From DASSQJ01 sp963730165 (GTDB taxonomy: Bacteria > Actinomycetota > Actinomycetes > Actinomycetales > Dermatophilaceae), in the NCBI GenBank assembly GCA_963730165.1, contig CAVSQS010000006.1, forward strand, positions 19,385-83,384: a stretch of DNA of 64,000 bases, written 5' to 3'. Position numbers and translations under genes: made by a program. Shown piece by piece: positions 52,091 through 58,722 of this stretch. Numbering within the stretch: position 1 is the first letter of the stretch; each line of letters starts with the position of its first letter. The notes below the pieces were generated by a model. That model worked only from the letters and a program-made list of their open reading frames with translations. It was not told the origin of the DNA and searched no databases.

Positions 52091-52383
52091 ATGGCGACCA
52101 TCGAACCCATCCACCCGGGGAGGTCCTCCTCGAGGACTTCCTGACCCCGCTGGACGTCACGCAGCACCATCTCGCCGTGTCGATCGGGGTCCCGCCGCGT
52201 CGCATCAACGAGATCGTCCACGGCAAGCGCCGGATCACCGCCGACACTGCGCTGCGCCTGGCCCGTTACTTCGGCACCACCGACCGGTTATGGCTCAACC
52301 TGCGGACCCGCTACGACCTCGAGATCGAGAAGGACCACCTCGGCGCCACCCTTGAGCAGATCCACCCCCTGCAGAGCGCCTGA
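52091..52383 (+). pseudogene. higA: HigA-like antitoxin, apparent one-base frameshift
   Basis: The ATG at 52091 follows GAAGGAGGAACACCG and reads MATIEPIHPG, the standard HigA N-terminus. At 52117-52120 there are four G where five are needed: with one more G the frame continues as EVLLEDFLTPLDVTQHHLAVS, through the XRE-type helix-turn-helix (VPPRRINEIVHGKRRI) to the end, 97 residues in total. As written, the antitoxin would be non-functional unless translated from an upstream start overlapping higB, yet the toxin looks intact. A toxin without antitoxin should not persist, which favours a sequence error or recoding. Confidence 0.75.
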
Positions 52384-52390
52384 TCCACCG

Positions 52391-52414
52391 CGCGCTACGC
52401 GGCGAAAAGGGCTA
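52391..52414 (-). repeat. Island repeat copy 4
   Basis: CTACGCGGCGAAAAGGGCTA. On the minus strand its TAGCCC supplies the TAG stop codon of the adjacent 316-residue gene. It lies between the convergent ends of higA and that gene. Confidence 0.5.
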
Positions 52415-53362
52415 CCTGCTGGTCCTCCAAGGCCACAGACGCCGTCGTGCGCCGGTTGCGGGAGGCTCCGGCACCTCGAGCCAGCCGGCGTACGGCAACC
52501 ATTCGGGCAGCTCGCGGAGCACGCCGTCGGGCAGGGGCGCGCGCCGACTCTCCTTTCGCCACCGCCTGATCTGGTCGGCGTCCGGCAGGTCATCAGCGGT
52601 GGGCAACCGGGCCGTGCCGTCGGCGAACTGGAACTCCACGGCGGTGCCGAGACCCGCCAGCAGCTCAGCGCGTGGCGAGCCGAGGACGCCGCTGCCGCAG
52701 GGCCCCGACGCGTAGCGCGACCAGGCCGGGAGGGGGACCTGCGGGAGGCCGCGCTCGCGGCGCCAGCGATCGATCACACGGCCGAGCCCGATTGGTCGCG
52801 GGTCACGCTGGAACCCGGCTGTCAGACGGTCCAGGAACGGGTCGATCCCCGGCCAGTCCGGGTGCTGTGCCAACAGCGCCGCCACCGCGTCGCCGTCAGA
52901 CATCAACGGTGCCGACACCCGCGCGTCAAGCACGGCGTCGGCCCAGGCGACCATCGCCTCGCCGAACGCCTCAGCGCGCCTGACTTGCACCGCCACCTCG
53001 TCGGCGGACATGACCGCGACAACGTCGTAGGTGCACGCGAACGGGTCACCCGCCACCTTCTCGCCGTTCCCCAAGAGGGGCACGTCCCCGCCAACGAACG
53101 GCACGACATCCCGCCCACACAGCTCGCTGCGGTGCTCACGCGTCCCGGGCGGCCACACCGCCGCGGTCAGTGACGCCTCAGCCTCCGCCTTGGTGTTCCA
53201 CTTGCCTCCGTCCCAAGAGATGACCACCCAGCCCTCGGCGTCATCACCGCGGCACCACGAGCGCTTGGACTCAGCCCGCAAACCGTGCCGACGCAGAACC
53301 ACGGCCACCGCCTTGCGGATAGTGGCCAGGTGGTCCTGGGCGACAGGCACCGGCTCATCCAA
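52412..53362 (-). CDS. Hypothetical protein, DUF4304-like N-terminus
   Basis: About 316 residues. The N-terminal part (HLATIRKAVAVVLRRHGLRAE, WCRGDDAEGWVVISWDGGKW) resembles DUF4304 proteins, whose role is unknown; the rest shows no recognised domain. A Pro/Arg-rich tail ends in WPWRTSR, where the stop is contributed by the island repeat. The start is unsure: a TTG at 53362 opens the frame and no clear ribosome-binding site helps. Cytosolic by composition. Confidence 0.6.
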   Translation of the reverse strand: MDEPVPVAQDHLATIRKAVAVVLRRHGLRAESKRSWCRGDDAEGWVVISWDGGKWNTKAEAEASLTAAVWPPGTREHRSELCGRDVVPFVGGDVPLLGNGEKVAGDPFACTYDVVAVMSADEVAVQVRRAEAFGEAMVAWADAVLDARVSAPLMSDGDAVAALLAQHPDWPGIDPFLDRLTAGFQRDPRPIGLGRVIDRWRRERGLPQVPLPAWSRYASGPCGSGVLGSPRAELLAGLGTAVEFQFADGTARLPTADDLPDADQIRRWRKESRRAPLPDGVLRELPEWLPYAGWLEVPEPPATGARRRLWPWRTSR

Positions 53363-53430
53363 TCAGACCCTGCGGGCCCGCCCCGCTGACTTCACGTGTC
53401 GCAACGCCGGCGCCTCCAAACAGCGCACCA

Positions 53431-53450
53431 CGACTGGCGGCGGTATGCCG
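53431..53450 (-). repeat. Island repeat copy 5 (core GCGGCGG)
   Basis: CGACTGGCGGCGGTATGCCG, between the start of the DUF4304-like gene and the end of the 70-residue membrane protein gene. GCGGC..GCCGC forms a small hairpin. Confidence 0.45.
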
Positions 53451-53487
53451 CAACCCGCGCTGGATGTGGCCCGGTCGACGACTCGCT

Positions 53488-53700
53488 CTACCGAGAGCGA
53501 TATGACCGCCAGAGCATCGACCCCGACGGAAGCACGCCAGCCACTCCGGCGACGAGCAGGAACGGCGATCCCTGGCTGCCACACAACGACGCGGCCGGGT
53601 CCATGGCGTCGATGCAGGAACCGCCTGCGCTGCCCAAGGCGAAGGCGACAACCGCCAACGACCCCACCAAGAGGAGAGACCACGGCACGACACGGGGCAT
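53488..53700 (-). CDS. Small membrane protein, 70 residues
   Basis: MPRVVPWSLLLVGSLAVVAF begins a protein with two predicted helices separated by a short loop with two cysteines (GGSCIDAMDPAASLCGSQ). A second helix is PFLLVAGVAGVLPSG, ending in basic residues. No family is recognised. It is delimited by repeat copies at 53431 and 53731, forming a unit of only 300 bp. Confidence 0.5.
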   Translation of the reverse strand: MPRVVPWSLLLVGSLAVVAFALGSAGGSCIDAMDPAASLCGSQGSPFLLVAGVAGVLPSGSMLWRSYRSR

Positions 53701-53730
53701 CTCCGCATGGTCTCGCAACTGGCTCTTCCA

Positions 53731-53756
53731 GGTCGACAGGCGGCGGTGTGGGGCAT
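53731..53756 (-). repeat. Island repeat copy 6 (core GCGGCGG)
   Basis: GGTCGACAGGCGGCGGTGTG. On the minus strand the right end reads CCGCCGCCTGTCGACCTGG, the same as in copies 8 and 9 (TGTTGACC, AGTCGACC). Confidence 0.5.
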
Positions 53757-53856
53757 GGTCAACCCCGCGGTACGACTGGTGAACCGGTGATGCTGTCGCG
53801 CGCGGCTGATCGCGCCCTAGGGTTGATGCATCTCCACGCCCGATGCAACCCCCAGG

Positions 53857-54225
53857 GTGCTCGTGATCGGGCTCAACCCGTATCGCGTCCCTGGTCCCTG
53901 GGACCCTGCGCCCGTCGCCGAAGCCATCGATACGGGGATGCGCACGTTCGCCGAGCACGGCGTCTCGGCTGAGTCGTGCCTGATCGGGATCGACGGCCGA
54001 GACGACCCCGAAGAGATGGTGGCTGCCTCGCTACGGGCTGCTCCTTGGGACTGCGTGATCGTGGGAGGCGGGATCCGTACCGCAGAGGACCAACTTGGGC
54101 TCTTCGAGCGGGTCGTCAACCTGGTGCGGATCCACGCCCCGAACGCCGCGATCGCCTTCAACGCCAGGCCTTCGGACACCTACGAGGCTGCAGCCCGTTG
54201 GATCCACCCAAGCCACTCAGACTGA
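53857..54225 (+). CDS. Conserved hypothetical protein
   Basis: A 122-residue protein beginning at GTG (VLVIGLNPYRVPGPWDPA). The motifs AEAIDTGMRTFAEHGVSAES, WDCVIVGGGIRTAEDQLGLFE, VNLVRIHAPNAAIAFNARP suggest an alpha/beta (Rossmann-like or receiver-like) fold. I believe it belongs to a recurrent family of short actinobacterial hypotheticals, but no function is known. No membrane segment. Confidence 0.65.
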   Translation: MLVIGLNPYRVPGPWDPAPVAEAIDTGMRTFAEHGVSAESCLIGIDGRDDPEEMVAASLRAAPWDCVIVGGGIRTAEDQLGLFERVVNLVRIHAPNAAIAFNARPSDTYEAAARWIHPSHSD

Positions 54226-54554
54226 CCGATGAGGCTTCGCCAGGCTGACCCGCTCGCGGCGCAGCGAGGCAACGTCGACACGCCACGCCCCGACGGTCCG
54301 CGCCCCAGTCGTAACGGGCTTCTCGGGTGAGGACGCGCAGACAACCCCGTCGCCCGCCGATTGCTGCGCCCTCCTTGGGGCGCCGGCCCGCCACGGTCGT
54401 TCGCGGCGGAAAGCCGCAGTTGCCATGGCGGGGAGAAGCGCGGTCCGCGGTCGGCGTTGCCGAATCGCGCGGGAGGCTAGCCGGGGATGAGCGAGCGGAG
54501 CTGGCGGGCGGCCTCGTGGGGCTCGGGGACCTGTAGGGCCATCCGCCGGCGAGG
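54226..54554. other. Intergenic stretch without a supported gene
   Basis: These 329 nt lie between two convergent genes. They contain a repeat-like core at 54401-54416 (TCGCGGCGGAAAGCCGCA, with a GCGGC/GCCGC hairpin) and a very short minus-strand frame (54542 down to about 54479, beginning MALQVPEPHEAARQ) that could be a gene remnant. Confidence 0.4.
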
Positions 54555-55133
54555 TCAGGCGAGCGGTCTGTCACGCACCGTCCAGGCGAACACGCCGATC
54601 CAGATTCCGATCGCCAGATCAGCGGCGCGGTTGATGATGCCCCCGAGCGCAGGCCCTCCCACTACGAGCGGTACGAACAGAATCCAGGCCACTGCGGCAA
54701 AGGCCACGAGAACGCGGCGACGAGCCCGCAGGGAGATCGAGGCGACCGCGACCAGGAACGCCAGCGGAGCGACCTGGAGGTAGGGAAATACCACGTCGGC
54801 GAAGCCTCCGCGCCCGCTCGGGGGTAGAACGCCGATGGCGAGAGCACCGGTGGCGAAAACGGCAAGGAGTGCCGAAGACACGCGGTACCGGCGCGCCAGG
54901 AACGCCGCCGCCCACCCGGCCACGCCCACCCCGACGTACCCAAGGCGCATCAACGCACCCCATGCACCGCTCGCGTAGGTCTCGGGATGCGTCGTCCACG
55001 GATCCAGGTCGGGCCTGAGCGCCGGACTGCTCAGCAGCGCGACAGACCATACGACCGCCCCGCCGATCGCGAGCCGTGCCGCTATCTCTTCGGCTGCGGC
55101 CTGATCCGTTCCACGCTCGGGACGCCGCCTCAT
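54555..55133 (-). CDS. DUF998 membrane protein
   Basis: A 192-residue protein with six predicted helices (LAIGGAVVWSVALLSS, LGYVGVGVAGWAAAFLA, VSSALLAVFATGALAIGVLP, VAPLAFLVAVASISL and two more). The arrangement, the loop PPSGRGGFADVVFP and the spacing fit DUF998. Function unknown. The ATG at 55133 (MRRRPERGTDQAA) is preceded by a moderately purine-rich sequence. Confidence 0.65.
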   Translation of the reverse strand: MRRRPERGTDQAAAEEIAARLAIGGAVVWSVALLSSPALRPDLDPWTTHPETYASGAWGALMRLGYVGVGVAGWAAAFLARRYRVSSALLAVFATGALAIGVLPPSGRGGFADVVFPYLQVAPLAFLVAVASISLRARRRVLVAFAAVAWILFVPLVVGGPALGGIINRAADLAIGIWIGVFAWTVRDRPLA

Positions 55134-55214
55134 CGCCCGGGTGGCCCCTTCGCCGCAGGACCCATGCCGCCAAGATAACCGCGGGCTCCTGCGGCTGTCC
55201 GCATCCGGTACTGA

Positions 55215-55235
55215 CGGGCACGCGGCGGTGTGGGC
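55215..55235 (-). repeat. Island repeat copy 7
   Basis: GGCACGCGGCGGTGTGGGCT, between the DUF998 gene start and the 134-residue membrane protein gene. Confidence 0.4.
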
Positions 55236-55302
55236 TAATCGGGTATCCACGTGCCTCACGGTGAAGCGGCTCCGCTTGCGGTAAGGGGTCGATTCGGATT
55301 TC

Positions 55303-55707
55303 GTGGTTCTCGTGCCACGATCCCCGCTCGTCGACCGCACCGCCGGTGCCGGCGAGGACCTGCGCGCCGCACGACACACTCTCGGTTGGCTCACTCTCGG
55401 GTCGCTGATACCGCTGGTCGGATGGGCCTACGGAGTACTTCGCTTGTGGGCGTCTCCGGTGTGGGCGCCTCGCGAGAAGGTCATCGGAACGCTGTGCTTC
55501 CCGTTCGGCGTCCTGGGTGCCGTCTGGGCCATCGCCACCGTCGGCCTCTTCAGTCTCCGCGTCTGCGGCTGGGGCGGCGCAGGATGCGTGGACACCGGGC
55601 CCATCTCGCCCTGGGCCGCGTGGGCCGCGCTGGGGGCGATCCTCGCGGCAACCGCCTTCGGTCCGATCTGGCTGGCGTTCCACCCGACGCCACATCGTGT
55701 GACTTGA
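55303..55707 (+). CDS. Hypothetical three-helix membrane protein
   Basis: A 134-residue protein. Helices are LGWLTLGSLIPLVGWAYGVL, LCFPFGVLGAVWAIATVGLF and AWAALGAILAATAFGPIWLA; a short loop holds two cysteines (VCGWGGAGC). No family recognised. GTG start. It lies between repeat copies 7 and 8, and is convergent with the DoxX gene. Confidence 0.5.
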   Translation: MVLVPRSPLVDRTAGAGEDLRAARHTLGWLTLGSLIPLVGWAYGVLRLWASPVWAPREKVIGTLCFPFGVLGAVWAIATVGLFSLRVCGWGGAGCVDTGPISPWAAWAALGAILAATAFGPIWLAFHPTPHRVT

Positions 55708-55730
55708 GCCAGGGGGAATCTCAACGTCGA

Positions 55731-55790
55731 TCAGGTCAACAGGCGGCGGAGTGACATGGCCGCGTCAGCCGGAGGCTATACGCGGCGCAA
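55731..55790 (-). repeat. Island repeat copy 8, full-length palindromic form
   Basis: Carries both half-motifs, GGCGGCGG at 55742-55749 and TACGCGGCG at 55779-55787, around a stem-loop at 55759-55786 (GCCGCGT C AGCC GGA GGCT AT ACGCGGC, perfect 7-bp and 4-bp stems). About 50 of 57 positions match copy 9. It lies between convergent gene ends (55707 and 55824). Confidence 0.75.
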
Positions 55791-55823
55791 GGACGCAGAG
55801 TTCGCTGGTCGGGCATCGAGGGC

Positions 55824-56453
55824 TCAGCCGTGATCCGGCGCCTCTCTCGATGGCGTACGTGAGCGGGTCCACGGCACGCCGACGGTGGGCAGGACCCAGC
55901 GGTCCAGCCCGTAGTACCCGGCGACGCGCCAAGCGGCGATGATCGCCAAGGCTGCGAGGGCATACGCCGGGTTGACCCCGTCGGAGCCGGCGAACAGGAA
56001 GCTGAGGTTCATCAGCAGGCCCAGTGCGGCGCCGAGGCCGGTGAACAGCCCGAGCACGAGTAGGACCCCGACGGTGAGTTCGAGGAAGGGGATGAGGGGG
56101 CCGATGAACCGGTAGCCGGTGTCGGCCACCCAGGTCAGCCAGGCCTTGTTCCAGCCGAAGGTGCCTCCGATCACCGACGGGTGGGCGCCGGTCATCTGCG
56201 CGAGGCCTCCCTTGGCGAAGCCCTGCACGGCCGAGCCGTTGGCCCAGCCGCTGGAATAGGACCCGAACTTCTCGATCGATCCGGAGATCCAGTTCCACCC
56301 CAGGATCAGCCGGACGACCAGCCAGATCGTGCCAGAGACCGTGTTGCGCTCGGCGAACAGGGCGCGGGCCCAGGCCCAGCTCTCGATCAACGGCTCGTGG
56401 ACCTCGCGTGGTTCAGAGCGTGACGCGGTTCGTTCGTCATGGGTCGCTGCCAT
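55824..56453 (-). CDS. DoxX-family membrane protein
   Basis: A 209-residue protein with four membrane helices. A 35-residue polar N-terminus precedes WLVVRLILGWNWISGSIEKF, GFAKGG, FIGPLIPFLELTVGVLLVLGLFTGLGAALGLLMNLSFLFAGS and GVNPAYALAALAIIAAWRVAGYYGLDRW, the DoxX/DoxD-like thiosulfate:quinone oxidoreductase large-subunit pattern. Real function is unknown for most members. AAGGA precedes the ATG at good distance. Similar genes often sit on mobile stress islands. Confidence 0.82.
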   Translation of the reverse strand: MAATHDERTASRSEPREVHEPLIESWAWARALFAERNTVSGTIWLVVRLILGWNWISGSIEKFGSYSSGWANGSAVQGFAKGGLAQMTGAHPSVIGGTFGWNKAWLTWVADTGYRFIGPLIPFLELTVGVLLVLGLFTGLGAALGLLMNLSFLFAGSDGVNPAYALAALAIIAAWRVAGYYGLDRWVLPTVGVPWTRSRTPSREAPDHG

Positions 56454-56963
56454 GTGTCGTTCCTTCTCCGGGCGGCGTCCTCGGTATCGCTGTCGACATG
56501 GCTGCTTCCCGCGGGCGTTGCCGCCCTGGTGTGTGGTGCGCAGGGCTTGGTTCCTGCCTGCTGCATCGACGCTAGGCCGCACGCCTCGACGAACGCTGAC
56601 AGCACGTTGACAGGCGTCTGGATGTCTCACGGACCACCGCACAGAACACGCTGCGCCGTCTCTTGACGGCGAGACCGCGTGAAGACACCGGCGAAGCTCA
56701 GCACTAGCAGGGAACCCACCCCGGCACGCGCCCCCGAGGCGGTCGTCACTCGACGAAGGGGGTCACCTGCATCCGAAGGCGTCGCTTCGATACCTAGGAC
56801 TGCCGCCACGGTAGCCATCCCGCCGCTCACCCCGGCTCTCGTGGGGATTCGTCGTGCTTGCCCGTGCGCTGAGCGACCACGTCTGGACTGCGCGCCCTCG
56901 CGGCTTGCTCCGTGACCGAGTGCGGTAGGCGACCATCCGCGGGCGGTTCCGTTCGTCCTCTTC
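56454..56963. other. Long intergenic stretch, one doubtful small frame
   Basis: These 510 nt contain no convincing gene. A 63-codon minus frame (56818 to 56627, MATVAAVLGIEATP..., one helix GVGSLLVLSFAGVF) is possible but lacks a family and a strong ribosome-binding site. No island repeat is seen here. Confidence 0.35.
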
Positions 56964-57581
56964 TCATCCACGCTGCGAGGACGGCGATCCTTTGGGTAGG
57001 TGCACGCGTAGTCCGTCCTTCAGGTCTTCGTATCGGCAGTTGGCCGGGTGGCGCACCGCCTGCGCGACGAGCCACCAATCGCCGACGCAACCTCCCAGAT
57101 GAATGGCCGCCGGGACGACGAGCCAGCCGCCCATCGGTCCCCACCCGACCAGCACGACTGTGAGCAGGGTCAGGGCAACGCTGGGTGTCAAGGCCACCAG
57201 GAGGTACTGGGTGCGGGTGAACAGGTGACCCGGAGACGTCGTGAAGACATTGGGTATGAGCCCGCCGCCCGCTACGCCCACCCCGAACCTCGGACGAGCA
57301 CCAAAGAGCTTCATCGCCAAGCCGTGCAGACCCTCGTGGAACAAGGCCAGAACCATGATCGCGCCGACGGTGCCCAGCAGGCCGAACCACAGATCCCAGC
57401 CGCCAATGGTGAACGACCCAGTTGGGGCACCAGCGATGGCCAACGCCCCATAACCTGCCAACCCCACCACGGCGGCCAGCAGGCCCGCGACGTTCATCAC
57501 GAGACCCGCACGCCGTGTCGGACGCCAATCGACGATCCCCGCGCTCGGTGTTCCGGCGGCGTCGTCTGGGGCAGAGGTCAC
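56964..57581 (-). CDS. DUF3267 membrane metalloprotease-like protein
   Basis: A 205-residue protein with four to five membrane helices. The zinc-binding HEGLH motif sits in the second helix region (VLALFHEGLHGLAMKLFG), and the later part has TRTQYLLVALTPSVALTL and a HLGGCVGDWWLV segment, matching DUF3267, a family related to site-2 protease-like membrane metalloproteins. Start at the GTG (VTSAPDDAAG); conserved-looking sequence continues upstream without a start codon, so an N-terminal extension cannot be excluded. Confidence 0.75.
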   Translation of the reverse strand: MTSAPDDAAGTPSAGIVDWRPTRRAGLVMNVAGLLAAVVGLAGYGALAIAGAPTGSFTIGGWDLWFGLLGTVGAIMVLALFHEGLHGLAMKLFGARPRFGVGVAGGGLIPNVFTTSPGHLFTRTQYLLVALTPSVALTLLTVVLVGWGPMGGWLVVPAAIHLGGCVGDWWLVAQAVRHPANCRYEDLKDGLRVHLPKGSPSSQRG

Positions 57582-57710
57582 CCAGACATCGTGACCGTGC
57601 TCGTTCCCATCGGCAACCAGCCGTGGCGCCGCACCGGCGTCCTTGTACGCCCTGATGCCGCTGGGCGGGATGGTGCCATCCTCTGTCCATGGCTGATCAG
57701 CCTTTGGCAG

Positions 57711-58160
57711 TTGACGTCTCGCGCCTTCGCTCGATTCCAGACCAAGCCGCGGGTGGCCTCCGGGCAAGCGCTCCTGGTCTCCATGCTCGTGTTGCTCGTC
57801 TGCGACGTCATCGGCGGCTTCATCGGGGTCGCCTCGGGTGCCGAGACGTGGGGCACGGCGTGGGGCTTCGACACCCACTCGACGGTGCCGCTGCCCATGG
57901 GGGTAGTGCAGCTCATCCTGGCTTGGCTGGCGGCGCGCAACGTGCGACCCACCGTCGGGCTGGTGGCAGCTGCGGTCCTCAGCGCTGTCTGCCTGATCAG
58001 CGTCCTGGCCGGCTTGTTCGACGGTGACCTCATCGGCACCGTCGCGTCCAACGGCTTGCTCTCCTGGGGAGTCCTCTGGGCAGGCGTCCTGCTGCTGGTC
58101 ACCGCGGCCGTCGGCCTGCTCGCCGCGGCTCGGGCAAGGCAGTTGTACTCACGTCGCTGA
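57711..58160 (+). CDS. Hypothetical four-helix membrane protein
   Basis: About 149 residues with four helices (ALLVSMLVLLVCDVIGGFIG, VVQLILAWLAA, LVAAAVLSAVCLISVLAGLF, VLWAGVLLLVTAAVGLLAA) and a basic C-terminus. No family recognised. Start is unsure: TTG at 57711 or GTG at 57753; an ATG at 57690 is in a different frame. Ends 40 nt before repeat copy 9. Confidence 0.5.
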   Translation: MTSRAFARFQTKPRVASGQALLVSMLVLLVCDVIGGFIGVASGAETWGTAWGFDTHSTVPLPMGVVQLILAWLAARNVRPTVGLVAAAVLSAVCLISVLAGLFDGDLIGTVASNGLLSWGVLWAGVLLLVTAAVGLLAAARARQLYSRR

Positions 58161-58199
58161 TACCTGCGACGTCCTGAGCCACGAGCATGCTGCCGTGCA

Positions 58200-58279
58200 C
58201 TAGGTCGACTGGCGGCGGTAGGACACGGCCGCGTCAGCCGGAGGCTATACGCGGCGGAGTGGGGCAGCGCTCGACCTAG
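58200..58279 (-). repeat. Island repeat copy 9, 80-bp attC-like palindromic element
   Basis: Outer perfect 9-bp arms CTAGGTCGA (58200-58208) and TCGACCTAG (58271-58279). Inner stem GCCGCGT (58228-58234) / ACGCGGC (58249-58255), then AGCC/GGCT around a GGA loop. The two intervening flanks are C-rich on the minus strand and do not pair. On the minus strand GTATAG in the element supplies the stop codon of the neighbouring gene. Confidence 0.8.
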
Positions 58280-58643
58280 GGGATCGAGGCCCCCAAGCGA
58301 CATCACCATGCGCGTACACGACTGTCCTCGCCGCCTTCGCCCACACGTCCATCCACGTCGGGGCGTGAAGCCGATCTGGGATCCGAGGCGGCGATCCGCT
58401 CCGTAGCGCGAGCAACTGCTCATCGCTGAGCCACCGGGCCTTACAGCCTCCACCGCCTTCGCAGCCGCAGGTCTCGAAAGCCACCAGCGCGCCGCCGCGG
58501 ACCAGCCGCTGCGCTTCTTCAGCCGTCACGTCCTCAGCACCAAGGCGGAGTAACCCCCCATCCCGGTCGAAGAACTCCCCCGCACGGTTGAACCCGCCAG
58601 GCCTTGACTGCCGATCCCGACCCTCGGGGATCTGACCGGTCAC
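58245..58643 (-). CDS. Hypothetical protein with Cys-rich motif
   Basis: A 132-residue cytosolic protein. The centre has FETCGCEGGGGCKARWLS, a CxC-x5-C cluster that could bind metal; flanking parts are LLRLGAEDVTAEEAQRLVRGG and APTWMDVWAKAARTVVYAHGDVAWG. I know of no function. The last residues (SSAAPLRRV) and the stop are encoded by repeat copy 9. GTG start at 58643. Confidence 0.6.
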   Translation of the reverse strand: MTGQIPEGRDRQSRPGGFNRAGEFFDRDGGLLRLGAEDVTAEEAQRLVRGGALVAFETCGCEGGGGCKARWLSDEQLLALRSGSPPRIPDRLHAPTWMDVWAKAARTVVYAHGDVAWGPRSPRSSAAPLRRV

Positions 58644-58722
58644 ACCCGCCGCGCCGCACCGGCGGTCTGGACGACGGTGGTGGTCTTCGACTCGTCGTGA
58701 CCGGGGACGTGGTCGACGCGGC

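Noticed and set aside
57690..58027. ORF MADQPLAVDVSRLRS... on the plus strand
   Set aside because: It becomes Arg-rich and featureless; the overlapping frame encodes four clear membrane helices.
49821..58279. CRISPR array
   Set aside because: Repeats are spaced 300-2500 bp apart with genes between them and vary in sequence; no cas genes.
49821..58643. Integrated prophage or ICE
   Set aside because: No integrase, capsid, terminase, relaxase or conjugation gene is present in the interval.
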